The notes: generated from the sequence alone by a model not told the origin. A stretch of 64,000 nt of DNA from Clostridium sp. K4410.MGS-306 (GCA_000980375.1 LARD01000003.1:84521-148520), one strand, 5' to 3'. Numbered from the stretch's first letter, positions 9,415-17,839 are shown. Numbers and translations: made by a program.

Positions 9415-10239
9415 TTATTCTTTTATTCCTCCAGATAACATGTCGCTTATAAAATACTTCTTACCAAGCAGGAAAACAGCTGTCACAGGCAGGGATAAAA
9501 CTATTGAACAAGCTGTTAAATCGCCCCACAAGACGGTCTCGCGGAAGCTGCTTTTAAATGCTGATAATGCCACCGGAAGGGTGGTTATTTCGGGAGAATT
9601 TGTCACGATTAAAGGCCACATAAAACTGTTCCATGTGGTTATAAACGTGAACAGGGCAAGGGTTACAAGGGCACTGAGCGATAACGGCAAAGCTATCTTA
9701 AAAAACGTTTGCAACATGTTGCACCCGTCAATTTTTGCAGCATCTTCAATTTCTGATGACATGCTCTTGAACCATTGTCTCATCAAAAATACGCCAAAAC
9801 CTCCGAATACGCCCGGCAAAATCAAAGCCTGATATGTGTCTATAAGGTGTAATTCTCTCATAAGAAAAAATAAAGGAATAATGTTTACCTGAGGCGGAAT
9901 CATCATTGTCACAAGAAACATAAAAAATAATAAATCTTTGTGCCTAAAACTGCCTCTGGCAAAAGCAAATCCGGCCATTGCCGAAAAAAGAACCTGAAAA
10001 AAAGTTGTTATTAAAGCGACAAAAAGGCTGTTTAAAAAAAACCTTGTAACAGGAAGTTTTTCAAATATATTTGCATAATTTGCAAAAGTAAACGGGTGAG
10101 GTATGAACCCTGGCGGAAAAGAAAAAATTTGAGAATCTGTCATAAAAGAAACAGCTGCCATCCACAAAAACGGTGCAATCATTGAAACTGCTCCAAGAAC
10201 CACCAATATATAACCCAGTGCAATAGCTGCTTTGTTCAT
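9415..10239 (-). CDS. Carbohydrate ABC transporter permease (MalG-like)
   Basis: 274 residues with six predicted membrane helices. The cytoplasmic EAA loop reads EDAAKIDGCNMLQTFFKIALPLS, which is diagnostic of binding-protein-dependent sugar permeases of the MalG/UgpE type. The second permease, binding protein and ATPase are not adjacent, so it is an orphan subunit. Substrate cannot be told from sequence. No Shine-Dalgarno precedes the ATG; a TAAAAT box ends seven bases upstream, indicating a leaderless transcript. It is divergent from the HNH gene. Confidence 0.85.
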   Translation of the reverse strand: MNKAAIALGYILVVLGAVSMIAPFLWMAAVSFMTDSQIFSFPPGFIPHPFTFANYANIFEKLPVTRFFLNSLFVALITTFFQVLFSAMAGFAFARGSFRHKDLLFFMFLVTMMIPPQVNIIPLFFLMRELHLIDTYQALILPGVFGGFGVFLMRQWFKSMSSEIEDAAKIDGCNMLQTFFKIALPLSLSALVTLALFTFITTWNSFMWPLIVTNSPEITTLPVALSAFKSSFRETVLWGDLTACSIVLSLPVTAVFLLGKKYFISDMLSGGIKE

Positions 10240-10246
10240 AAATATT

Positions 10247-10275
10247 ATTTTAATTCTTAATCAATCAAAACACAA
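10247..10275 (-). promoter_or_regulatory. Promoter of a probable leaderless mRNA for the sugar permease
   Basis: On the minus strand TTGTGT (10275-10270), a 17-base spacer, then TAAAAT (10252-10247), then AATATTT and the ATG. The start site would coincide with the initiation codon. Confidence 0.5.
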
Positions 10276-10348
10276 ATAACACGTGCCAAAGTGGCGTTAA
10301 TATATGTTAACAAATCAGAAACATACACTTATTTTTTTTATAAAAATA

Positions 10349-10357
10349 TGTTATACT
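10349..10357 (+). promoter_or_regulatory. Extended -10 promoter of the HNH gene
   Basis: TGTTATACT, almost identical to the TGTTATAAT before the M48 gene. The GAAGTGAG ribosome site of the HNH gene follows about 18 bases later. Confidence 0.5.
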
Positions 10358-10388
10358 ACAAATGTAACAACAAAGAAGTGAGCCGAAA

Positions 10389-10928
10389 ATGGACAACACA
10401 GGTAACCGGGATTTCAGCAGGGTGCTTTTATTGGATTATAAAAATGAACCGCTTCGGATTTGCAGCTGGAAGCGTGCCTTGCGTTTGTTGTTAAAAGGTA
10501 AAGCTCAATGTGCAAAAAGTATCCGAAATATAGAGGATTATTTGAGTATTGATAATACACAAATTCCTAAAGTTATCAGGCTTAACTATGACGTGGCAGT
10601 TCCTAATGCGGAACTGCCTTTTTGTCGGGAAAACGTTTTTGTCAGAGACGAGTATACCTGTCAGTATTGCGGCAAAAAATTCCGCGCAAGTGATTTGACC
10701 CTTGACCATGTGTATCCTAAATCAAGGTTCGGCCCTGATATATGGGAAAATATTGTTACCTGCTGCAAGGAGTGCAACCAGTTTAAAGCAGACAAAACTC
10801 CAAAAGAAGCGGGCATGAAACTTTTAAGAAGACCATTCAGGCCAAAAGAGTATTTTGAATTTGAGATGAAAAAATATACATACAGGGAACAGCAGTATTG
10901 GCGGCAATGGTCGTTTAAAACAGCCTAA
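10389..10928 (+). CDS. HNH endonuclease family protein (cyanobacterial type)
   Basis: The N-terminus RVLLLDYKNEPLRICSWKRA and the segment IPKVIRLNYDV belong to a small HNH family common in cyanobacteria and other bacteria. The nuclease core has CQYCG, the metal-binding LDHVYPKSR and CKECNQFKADKTP, i.e. two zinc-binding CxxC pairs flanking the ββα-metal motif. It probably cuts DNA, but the physiological role of this family is unknown. There is no intron or intein context, so a homing role is not suggested. It overlaps the convergent fliR stop by 4 bases. Confidence 0.85.
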   Translation: MDNTGNRDFSRVLLLDYKNEPLRICSWKRALRLLLKGKAQCAKSIRNIEDYLSIDNTQIPKVIRLNYDVAVPNAELPFCRENVFVRDEYTCQYCGKKFRASDLTLDHVYPKSRFGPDIWENIVTCCKECNQFKADKTPKEAGMKLLRRPFRPKEYFEFEMKKYTYREQQYWRQWSFKTA

Positions 10929-11707
10929 AATATCTTTGCAAAAGATATGAAATAATCGTTTATTACATTAACAATAATCGGCATAATCCACAACAGTATT
11001 GCAGCACCGAGCACGGGTTTGAAAAGGAAGCTCAATTGAAACACGTTAACCTGCGGTGCGGTTTTTGATATTATGCCCAGAATCAAATCCTGACCGAGAG
11101 TGGCCAGCAAAACCGGAGATGCAATCTGCAATCCTATATACAAAACGTTGGATGTGATTGTTACAAGGTATTCTTTATTTATCAGCCTATCCATTGGTAT
11201 GGCTGTTGCGTAAACAGGAAATATCTCAAAACTTCTGTGTAAAGCGTTTACAAGCCAGTATACCCCGCCAACATCAATAAACAGTATAACTGCAAGCAGC
11301 CCGAAAAAATTACCGAGAATGGACACCTGAGCTCCTGCTGTTGGGTCCAAAACCATTGCGGAAGAAAGACCCATCTGCATGTTAATCATATCCCCTGCAG
11401 CAGCTATTGCAGAGACTATGCAGTTTGCAATAAAACCTATCATCATCCCTCCGGCAATGTTTAATATTATGCCGAGAATAAGAGATGTCCCCTTGGGGGC
11501 CGGACCTGTTTCCACTGTCATTGTCAAAATGATGGTAAGAATAAGAGCAAAAGAAATCTTAATCATACCGGGGATTTCTTTTCTATTTAATACCGGCGCA
11601 AATCTTACAAAACCGAGTACACGCGCAAAAATAAAAATGCCCGCACCAAGTGCATTGTTGATTTCGGGAAAATATTTTGGAAAAGATTGTAAGACTGCGT
11701 CAATCAT
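10925..11707 (-). CDS. fliR: Flagellar type III export protein FliR
   Basis: 260 residues, strongly hydrophobic, with the N-terminal ARVLGFVRFAPVLNRKEIPGM typical of FliR/SctT and the conserved central MGLSSAMVLDPTAGAQ segment. FliR joins FliP and FliQ to form the export gate in the inner membrane. It is the last gene of the operon fliM/N-fliO-fliP-fliQ-pilN-fliR, and AAGGGAT precedes the ATG. The presence of a flagellin gene in the window favours the flagellar over the injectisome assignment. Confidence 0.92.
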   Translation of the reverse strand: MIDAVLQSFPKYFPEINNALGAGIFIFARVLGFVRFAPVLNRKEIPGMIKISFALILTIILTMTVETGPAPKGTSLILGIILNIAGGMMIGFIANCIVSAIAAAGDMINMQMGLSSAMVLDPTAGAQVSILGNFFGLLAVILFIDVGGVYWLVNALHRSFEIFPVYATAIPMDRLINKEYLVTITSNVLYIGLQIASPVLLATLGQDLILGIISKTAPQVNVFQLSFLFKPVLGAAILLWIMPIIVNVINDYFISFAKIF

Positions 11708-11715
11708 TTACTTAA

Positions 11716-12066
11716 TTATCCCTTTACTTTGTCTATTTCAATTACATCTTTATCAACAGGCGCGTTGTTGTCTACAAGCACTTTGATAGTTTGTGGAGTA
11801 TTTTTCAGCTTATAATTGATATAAGCAATTCCTTCGGTTAATGTTTTTATGACAATTTGCGAGTCTTGTGAGTAAATTTCCGTTGTAACTTCTGCATTAA
11901 TTATCTGAGGATTGCTTATGGTCATTTCAATAGGTCTTGTATTAAGCAGCAATATGTAAGCACCGTCAGTGTGCAAATTTATTGTTTTGTCAGGTTCTTT
12001 TGCATTTGCATTGATAAATAGTTGTGAAAATAGAACCATTGTCAATAATAAAATAAATTTTTTCAT
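11716..12066 (-). CDS. Exported single-domain pilus/secretin N-terminal-like protein
   Basis: Signal peptide at residues 1-22 (ending NANA), then about 90 residues matching the T2SS/T3SS pilus-formation N-terminal domain found at the start of CpaC/RcpA-type secretins: INLHTDGAYILLLNTRPIEM, ISNPQIINAEV, and GIAYINYKLKN. Here the domain stands alone; there is no secretin barrel. It sits between fliQ and fliR with 21 and 8 base gaps and its own GAGGCAGG ribosome site, so it is co-transcribed with the flagellar export gate. A periplasmic accessory role in basal-body or export assembly is an inference. Confidence 0.8.
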   Translation of the reverse strand: MKKFILLLTMVLFSQLFINANAKEPDKTINLHTDGAYILLLNTRPIEMTISNPQIINAEVTTEIYSQDSQIVIKTLTEGIAYINYKLKNTPQTIKVLVDNNAPVDKDVIEIDKVKG

Positions 12067-12087
12067 CTGCCTGCCTCACAATCTTTT

Positions 12088-12582
12088 TTATCTGTTCATT
12101 ATCGCGTTGCGCTCAATCAGGTTAGGCGTTGGATTGGGCATTCTGTCCGATGGGTAATGCTTTGTTTTTGAATTGTAATCAATAAAAGGAATTTTGCCGG
12201 GATTTCTCATAATATCACCGATTTCCTGTTTATCAAACCTTCCAGCGCCCTGTTTAAATTCTGCATCAAAGGGTCTTGTGTATTTGTGGTAGTTTGATGA
12301 AAGTACAAAACTGTCTGCTGCCGGAATCTGGTTGAAAGCAAGCTGAAATCCTTCTGTTAAAAGGTTTGTTAAGAGTTTGATGTATCCCATACCCATAATC
12401 ATTAACACAAGAAACACAGCAAGAATCTTTGGTGCGGCAGCAATTGTTTGTTCTTGAACCTGTGTTACGGCCTGCAAAATACCAACAACAAGACCTACAC
12501 CTGCCGCAACCAACACGCACGGCATTGATATCATAAGCATTGTGATGAGACCTTTGCCCATATATTCCATTAACATTTCCAT
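12088..12582 (-). CDS. fliQ: Flagellar export gate protein FliQ with a C-terminal extension
   Basis: Residues 1-89 are a normal FliQ: two membrane helices with the conserved VGLVVGILQAVTQVQEQT and PKILAVFLVL segments. FliQ is usually about 90 residues; this one continues for another 75 hydrophilic residues (90-164) rich in Asp, Asn, Pro and Lys and ending PNLIERNAIMNR. The extension is in the same open frame with no sign of a frameshift. AAAGGAT precedes the start. It follows fliP by 16 bases. Confidence 0.9.
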   Translation of the reverse strand: MEMLMEYMGKGLITMLMISMPCVLVAAGVGLVVGILQAVTQVQEQTIAAAPKILAVFLVLMIMGMGYIKLLTNLLTEGFQLAFNQIPAADSFVLSSNYHKYTRPFDAEFKQGAGRFDKQEIGDIMRNPGKIPFIDYNSKTKHYPSDRMPNPTPNLIERNAIMNR

Positions 12583-12598
12583 AAGCTTTTATCCTTTT

Positions 12599-13240
12599 TT
12601 AGTTAAAACTGGTGACAAGCCCGTGTACTATCATGCTCCATCCGTCAACAGCGATAAATATCAACAGCTTAAACGGAAGTGATATAATTGTCGGCGACAG
12701 CATGAACATACCTAGTGCCAGCAACACGTTTGCAACAACAAGGTCTAGCACAATAAACGGAACATAGATTACAAAACCTATTTCAAAGGCTGTTTTCAGT
12801 TCGCTTATGATATAAGCCGGAGCAACCTGCCATATTGTTATGTCGTCAGGTGTTTTGGGCTTTGGGGCGCCTGAAAGCTGTATAAAAAATGTCATGTCAG
12901 ACTGTCTTGTCTGCTTCATCATAAATTCTTTCAAAGGCTTGGAACCTTCTGTCATTGCAGCTACAATATCTCCGTTTTTCTGGTACGGTACAGAGCCCAT
13001 GTCCCACATTTTGGTAAATACCGGACTCATTGTATAAATTGTCAAAATAATTGATAATCCGACAAGAACCATTCCTGGAGGAACCTGCTGTGTACCAAGT
13101 GCCTGTTTTAACATAGAAAAAACAATTGCATAACGTAAAAAACTGGTCATACAGGTGAAAAAGAACGGCAGCATTGAAAATACTGACATCACCAGCAGCA
13201 TCTGTAAAACCGGATTTAAGTCTTTTAAAACACTTTCCAT
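12599..13240 (-). CDS. fliP: Flagellar type III export protein FliP
   Basis: The family hallmarks are present: MTSFLRYAIVFSMLKQALGTQQVPPG, the FFIQLSG segment, SELKTAFEIGFVIYVPFIVLDLVVA and LPFKLLIFIAVDGW. An upstream in-frame start at 13285 exists, but ATG at 13240 is preceded by AAGGAAC that overlaps the fliO stop, so the 213-residue form is preferred. FliP forms the core of the export gate. Unlike many FliP proteins it has no long cleaved leader. Confidence 0.92.
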   Translation of the reverse strand: MESVLKDLNPVLQMLLVMSVFSMLPFFFTCMTSFLRYAIVFSMLKQALGTQQVPPGMVLVGLSIILTIYTMSPVFTKMWDMGSVPYQKNGDIVAAMTEGSKPLKEFMMKQTRQSDMTFFIQLSGAPKPKTPDDITIWQVAPAYIISELKTAFEIGFVIYVPFIVLDLVVANVLLALGMFMLSPTIISLPFKLLIFIAVDGWSMIVHGLVTSFN

Positions 13241-13250
13241 ATTTTGTTCC

Positions 13251-13709
13251 TTAATTTTTACCCTGTTTGGATTCTTCCATAGCACTGTGTTCCAGCTTTC
13301 TTAGCATTTCTTTCATCACAGGCTGTCTTTTTTGTGTAGATTTTATTGCGTTCATTACTTCTGAATAATCAATGCCTTTTTCTTCTTTTTTTTCAGGCTT
13401 TATTACCTCAATAGTGCTCATCTGAGGAGTATAACCCTGCATTGCCGGTGTTTTGCCTGATGCATCTAGCTTGGCAAGAAAAGTTGTTCTTTCAGCATCT
13501 GAAGCAATCAAAAACTTTTCGTTTCCGGCTTTTACAATGTATATAGTTTTTCTTGGGGAAAGATTGAGTGCATTTTCAATATCCAGCTCATTTTTGTTTT
13601 TCGAGCATTTGTTGTTTACCATTGTTTTTTTGTAAACCATAAGACAAACAAACAACAATCCTACCATTGCCATTGAATAAACCAAAAAGTTAATTAGATA
13701 TGTTCCCAT
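13251..13709 (-). CDS. fliO: FliO-like flagellar assembly protein
   Basis: One N-terminal membrane helix (residues 6-26), then a small domain with LSPRKTIYIVKAGNEKFLIASDAERTTFLAKL, which fits the FliO fold (the usual motif is ...I.lV..g...l.ig). A hydrophilic tail (about 100-152) is rich in Lys and Gln. FliO helps assemble the FliP ring. The position immediately before fliP, with a 10-base gap, and the AAGGGAAC ribosome site support the call. Confidence 0.85.
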   Translation of the reverse strand: MGTYLINFLVYSMAMVGLLFVCLMVYKKTMVNNKCSKNKNELDIENALNLSPRKTIYIVKAGNEKFLIASDAERTTFLAKLDASGKTPAMQGYTPQMSTIEVIKPEKKEEKGIDYSEVMNAIKSTQKRQPVMKEMLRKLEHSAMEESKQGKN

Positions 13710-13729
13710 AAACTGTTCCCTTAATTTTC

Positions 13730-14170
13730 TTACAGATCTTCGTCATCAACGTCAAAATCACTGTAGTCAAAATCTTCTTCATTTACGCTTGTATCCGTAT
13801 CTTCCTGTACATGCGGTGCTTCAAGCTCTTCTTGAGTATATTCGCTTTCGTCGAGCATTTCTTCTATCTGTTGTTGCTGCGGTTGTTCCTGAGCATACTC
13901 TGCATTGTCAGAAGCTTGATTTTTTTCTTCTGTAAATATCTGATTGATTTTTACCCCGTACCTGTCATTTATAATGATTAATTCACCTGAGGCAACAATT
14001 TTATCTTCTACTTTCAAATCGATTCTGTTGTCATAAACAGAGCCAATGTCCACAACCAGACCTTCAGAGATTTGTTTGAGTTCACCAAGCGTTAGCTTAA
14101 CTTTTTCAAACTCTGCTCCAATATCAACCTGTATTGTGTCCCACATATTGTATATATCAGGGCTTGTCAT
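13730..14170 (-). CDS. Probable internally initiated short FliN-like product
   Basis: Within the fliM/N-like gene, AAAGGAG (14185-14179), a spacer of eight bases and ATG (14170) lie in the same frame. This is one of the best Shine-Dalgarno sequences in the window. The product would be 146 residues, starting MTSPDIYNMWD and containing just the second SpoA domain and acidic tail. SctQ genes of Yersinia and Salmonella injectisomes make such a short C-terminal protein from an internal start. Confidence 0.55.
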   Translation of the reverse strand: MTSPDIYNMWDTIQVDIGAEFEKVKLTLGELKQISEGLVVDIGSVYDNRIDLKVEDKIVASGELIIINDRYGVKINQIFTEEKNQASDNAEYAQEQPQQQQIEEMLDESEYTQEELEAPHVQEDTDTSVNEEDFDYSDFDVDDEDL

Positions 14171-14968
14171 TGTATTATCTCCTTTCGGGTTGTTCCCGTT
14201 GTCGTCAAAATTGTCATAATCAATCATAATCGCCGGGTTTGGCACTACTTTGATTTCTGTTGAGTAATTGTTGTAAGTCAAAACCATTTTGTTTGATTTG
14301 CTGTGCTCCAGCATAACGATGTCATCTTTTTCAAGATGCTTGAGCTCGTTCAGGCGGATTCGTGTGTAACCTACATTCAGCTTTACTTCGGCAGTGCTGT
14401 TGAGAAAATCTGTTATGCTGAAAGATTCCTCTGCCAACTGGGTTGTTTCAGGTTCAATTGCAACTACGGGAATTTTTATTACAAGTTTTCCGATAGTTTT
14501 TGTCTTTGTTTTAAGAAAAAATGTAAGATTTGCTTCGTTATAGTTTGTGTTGTTATGAGGGAGTGCATCGCCTGATTTTATAAGATGGCTGAAATTTTTG
14601 TATAAAAAATCGTCAAATCCTGTTAGGATTTTTGCTTCGAGTTCTGTGAGTTTTTCTATGTTGAAGTTTCTTCCGTTAGGGCCCAGAATGTTTTCTAAAA
14701 GATTTTTGACAATATTTTTTGACAGCCTGATAAAAACAGAAAGCTCTTTGTTTAATCTTATCTGCGTAACAAAAAACTCTTCTCTTTCTGCAAGAATATT
14801 GGTGTTTTCGCTGACACAGACCAGTTTTACGTCAGCATTTTCATTCCAGAATTCGCAAAATGTGTCTTCCAGAATTTTTGTAAAATTGGTATCAAACCAG
14901 TTAAAAGTGTTTTTTAACTGACCGGAAAACTCTGATATTACTGTTTCTTCCTCTTCCCTTAACTGCAA
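13730..14968 (-). CDS. FliM/FliN-like C-ring protein with two SpoA domains (SctQ-like layout)
   Basis: 412 residues. Residues 1-180 have no clear match but hold a FliM/CheC-like segment. A first SpoA domain covers about 190-250 (STAEVKLNVGYTRIRLNELKHLE) and a second about 275-347 (IQVDIGAEFEKVKLTLGELKQI, VYDNRIDLKVEDKIVASGEL), the latter being FliN-like. An acidic low-complexity tail follows (350-412). The start is TTG at 14968 with AAGGGA seven bases upstream; no other start is near. Inside the gene, AAAGGAG and an in-frame ATG at 14170 could yield the second SpoA domain separately. It is the first gene of the export operon and should form the flagellar C-ring switch. Confidence 0.82.
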   Translation of the reverse strand: MQLREEEETVISEFSGQLKNTFNWFDTNFTKILEDTFCEFWNENADVKLVCVSENTNILAEREEFFVTQIRLNKELSVFIRLSKNIVKNLLENILGPNGRNFNIEKLTELEAKILTGFDDFLYKNFSHLIKSGDALPHNNTNYNEANLTFFLKTKTKTIGKLVIKIPVVAIEPETTQLAEESFSITDFLNSTAEVKLNVGYTRIRLNELKHLEKDDIVMLEHSKSNKMVLTYNNYSTEIKVVPNPAIMIDYDNFDDNGNNPKGDNTMTSPDIYNMWDTIQVDIGAEFEKVKLTLGELKQISEGLVVDIGSVYDNRIDLKVEDKIVASGELIIINDRYGVKINQIFTEEKNQASDNAEYAQEQPQQQQIEEMLDESEYTQEELEAPHVQEDTDTSVNEEDFDYSDFDVDDEDL

Positions 14969-15215
14969 AATACTGTCCCTTAATCTTACAATTTCCCCTA
15001 TAGTAATCTTAAGAATCAGACGCTGTTTTCACATCATATATTCGTTGTATTTAGTTTGTAACGGTTTGTAAAGTTGAATTTAAAATAGCTGAAACTCGCT
15101 CATAATGACTAATAGGATAGGATAGATGAGGCTGGATTATGCGTATAGCAATTAATTTCACTTTTGTATTTTCATGAATATAAGGTCACTGTAAGTAAAA
15201 AAGGAAAAGGTAAAA

Positions 15216-16433
15216 ATGGAAGTATCAAAAGTTCAGCCACAAAGGCCTGTTAATTTTAACGCCTCATCGAAAGAAGAAAAATCTGCAGTTTTACAAAAAA
15301 AGTTTGTAAAACCGGACAACGATAATACAAAAGCAATTGCGCTGTCTCTTGCTGCACTTGCCGCAGCTGGTGCTGCTTTTGTAATTGGCAAAAATAGCGC
15401 AAAAACAAAAGAAATTGTTAAAGAAATCATTAAAGAAGCACCCAAAACTGCTGATGAAGCCGCAGGAAAAATAAAACAAGAAACAGCTTCAACAGTACAA
15501 AAAGCTACAGAAACTGCAGCAAAAAAAATTGAAGATATATTAGAGTTTTATCCTAACGGCAACAGAAAATTTATTAAAATTTTTAATGAAGAAACAGGAA
15601 AACCTGTAAAATATGTTGAAAACTATGCAAATGGCCAAACAAAGCAGGTAATTGAATATAACGCAGACGGAGTAGTCTCTGCTGCCACAAACTATTATCA
15701 AAACGGTCAAAAAGCTAAAGTAGTTGACAAAACGGGGCTTACAACAACGTTTTATCCTTCAGGAGTTATGAAAACAAAAGGAGGTTCAGCCTCAACAACT
15801 TATTATACAAAAGACGGTATAATGGAAAAACGCATAGAAAATCATTATTCGTCTGTAAGAGAAATTGATTATATAAATGGTTCAGTAAAAGAAATAAGCT
15901 TTAATAAAAACGGTGAAGTTTCGGAAATCTCTACTTATGGCAGAAATCAAAATGATAAGGATTTATTCTTAAAAGATGGACGTATTTTTAAAGAAGTTGA
16001 AAGACTTGAAGATGGCACAAGAAAAGTAAGTGTGAAAGATACACGTCATAGAAAAGACAAGGTAGTTTATTCTTCAGTCCAAACTCCTGAAATGTTAGCT
16101 GCTCACAGAAGACAAATGGCAAATAAAGCAAGAAAAACCGGCAGCAATGTCCAATCATTTACTGATGGAGGCATGTATGTAGAACATCCGACAACTACCC
16201 GCTCTGCAGCCGGTCAAATGCTGGATAAAACGGTTGATAATATGAAAGATAATATCAGAACAGTAACACAGTACTTTGGAAAAGGAATAAAACAGGAAAA
16301 GGTTTATGACCTTAGTGCCGGAGTAAATTCTCCTAAATTGAAAAAGCTGACCCTTATTAGAGAAGACGGCTCTAAAAAAGTAACAGAGTTTTTAGATGAC
16401 GGAACTAAAAAAAATAACGGAATATCTGTCTGA
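15216..16433 (+). CDS. Membrane-anchored protein with YwqK/MORN-like repeats
   Basis: 405 residues. The N-terminus has PVNFNASS (residues 11-18), then one membrane helix (about 39-58), a Lys/Glu/Ala-rich amphipathic stretch (60-108), then repeated β-hairpin units such as FYPNGNRK, NYANGQTKQ, EYNADGVV and YYQNGQKAK (110-240), as in YwqK or MORN_2 repeats. The C-terminal third is not recognised. The AAAGGAAAAGG ribosome site supports the start. Related repeats occur in the calpain-like protein at 50.4 kb. Function unknown. A hairpin terminator follows. Confidence 0.7.
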   Translation: MEVSKVQPQRPVNFNASSKEEKSAVLQKKFVKPDNDNTKAIALSLAALAAAGAAFVIGKNSAKTKEIVKEIIKEAPKTADEAAGKIKQETASTVQKATETAAKKIEDILEFYPNGNRKFIKIFNEETGKPVKYVENYANGQTKQVIEYNADGVVSAATNYYQNGQKAKVVDKTGLTTTFYPSGVMKTKGGSASTTYYTKDGIMEKRIENHYSSVREIDYINGSVKEISFNKNGEVSEISTYGRNQNDKDLFLKDGRIFKEVERLEDGTRKVSVKDTRHRKDKVVYSSVQTPEMLAAHRRQMANKARKTGSNVQSFTDGGMYVEHPTTTRSAAGQMLDKTVDNMKDNIRTVTQYFGKGIKQEKVYDLSAGVNSPKLKKLTLIREDGSKKVTEFLDDGTKKNNGISV

Positions 16434-16469
16434 CGGCTCATTGAAAGCATAATTACGATAAATAATAAT

Positions 16470-16507
16470 AAAAACTGTCTGATTATAATCATATCAGGCA
16501 GTTTTTA
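16470..16507 (+). terminator. Rho-independent terminator
   Basis: AAACTGTCTGAT and ATCAGGCAGTTT pair with a single G-T step around a TATAATCAT loop, followed by a run of five T. It ends the YwqK-repeat gene. Confidence 0.8.
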
Positions 16508-16584
16508 TTGTACTGCTTTTTTCCAATGTAACAACGCGATATTTAAGATATGGTTTTTTCATCAGGACATTAATGGAGAAAGAT

Positions 16585-17253
16585 ATGGAAAAGACAAAAA
16601 AAATACTGATTGTAGTTACTAATACATCCGATTCGGGTGATTTGCATAAAACAGGGGTCTGGCTGGAAGAATTTGCCGTACCTTATTATGCCTTTCAAGA
16701 TGAAGGCTATGAGGTTACGGTTGCCAGCCCTCTCGGCGGAGTGGCACCTATAGATGAAAACAGCCTGGAATGCAAAAATCCTACTGAATGGGACTACACA
16801 AAAAAATATCTGGATAATACAAAAAAACTGGATGAGGTAGATTACAAAACGTATGATGCAATATTCATACCGGGCGGCCACGGTCCAATGTTTGACCTTG
16901 CTCAAAATGAACTTTTAGGTGAAATAGTGTCGTATTTTTACAACACTCATAAACCTGTTGCAGCATTGTGCCACGGGCCTGCGGGGTTGATAAATGCAAA
17001 GACCGAAACAAATGAACCTATTGTTAAAGGAATGAGGCTTACTTCTTTTACAAATGAAGAAGAAAAAATTATAAAAAAAGACAAAATGGTGCCATTTTTG
17101 TTAGAGTCAAAGCTCAGACAGCTCGGTGCTCTGTTTGAAGATGCTGCTCCCTGGTCAGAGCATGTGGTTGTTGACGAAAATTTAATCACAGGCCAAAACC
17201 CTGCTTCCGCAAAACTGACAGCAGAACATACCATCAAAAAACTAAAACTTTAA
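16585..17253 (+). CDS. DJ-1/PfpI (Hsp31-like) class I glutamine-amidotransferase-fold protein
   Basis: The nucleophile elbow VAALCHGPAGL has the catalytic cysteine followed by HGP, and VASPLGGVAPID, FIPGGHGPMFD and TGQNPASA are typical of Hsp31-like DJ-1 family members (glyoxalase III, chaperone or deglycase activities are known in the family). It lacks a signal peptide and is cytoplasmic. An ATG at 16573 is possible, but GGAG six bases before the ATG at 16585 favours the shorter form (222 aa). It abuts the convergent pentapeptide gene exactly (TAA/TTA). Confidence 0.88.
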   Translation: MEKTKKILIVVTNTSDSGDLHKTGVWLEEFAVPYYAFQDEGYEVTVASPLGGVAPIDENSLECKNPTEWDYTKKYLDNTKKLDEVDYKTYDAIFIPGGHGPMFDLAQNELLGEIVSYFYNTHKPVAALCHGPAGLINAKTETNEPIVKGMRLTSFTNEEEKIIKKDKMVPFLLESKLRQLGALFEDAAPWSEHVVVDENLITGQNPASAKLTAEHTIKKLKL

Positions 17254-17784
17254 TTAATAATCAGCTGATGCATGGTCATCATCGTCTTCGAGTGATGACA
17301 AATCGCGGGTGTATGTTGTGTCAAAATCTTCAGGCAGCAAATCTGTATCAGGCCAGATTGTAGATTCATCAAATCTTACGGCTTCCATATTTTCTGCCGC
17401 TGAAAAATCAGAATTTTCAAGATTACTTTCGTTAAAAACTGCACCCGCCATGTCAGCATCGGTAAAATTACAGTAGCTTGCAGTTGCATAGCTGTAGTCT
17501 GTTCCGTTTAAGAGTGCACCTGAAAAATTACATTCAACAAGATTTGCTCTTGAAAAATCAGCTGATGTTAAATCTGTGTTAGAAAAATTTACTTCTGTAA
17601 AAGTAGATTCGCTAAAACAGCAGCCGGATAGATCAGCGTCTGAAAGGTCAACATTTTCCAATGACAAATTTGAAAAATCCAGCTCGCTCAAATCAAGCTC
17701 TTCGTGGTCTTTTTTGTATTCTTCATATTCTTGAGAATTTTTTACAATAAGATCAAAAATTTCTTCTTTTGAATAATCTGCCAT
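17254..17784 (-). CDS. Pentapeptide-repeat protein
   Basis: Residues 28-135 consist of tandem A(D/N)LXX-type units (LDLSELDFSN, VDLSDADLSG, TDLTSADFSRANL, and so on), which fold as a right-handed square β-helix. Flanks are acidic: the C-terminus reads SLEDDDDHASADY. No signal peptide is present. Members can mimic DNA or act as scaffolds, but nothing here shows which. It is 55 bases downstream of a response regulator gene on the same strand, possibly the end of that operon. Confidence 0.85.
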   Translation of the reverse strand: MADYSKEEIFDLIVKNSQEYEEYKKDHEELDLSELDFSNLSLENVDLSDADLSGCCFSESTFTEVNFSNTDLTSADFSRANLVECNFSGALLNGTDYSYATASYCNFTDADMAGAVFNESNLENSDFSAAENMEAVRFDESTIWPDTDLLPEDFDTTYTRDLSSLEDDDDHASADY

Positions 17785-17839
17785 TACGCTTCTCCTTAGC
17801 TGACTGTTATTTTTTTATAATACCCGTATTTGATATTAT

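Noticed and set aside
10389..10928. Homing endonuclease or mobile element
   Set aside because: The HNH protein belongs to a standalone family, and no intron, intein or repeat surrounds it.
16516..16542. CGCGATAT upstream of the DJ-1 gene as another sigma-28 site
   Set aside because: No TAAA at 15-16 bases upstream; only the -10 half matches.
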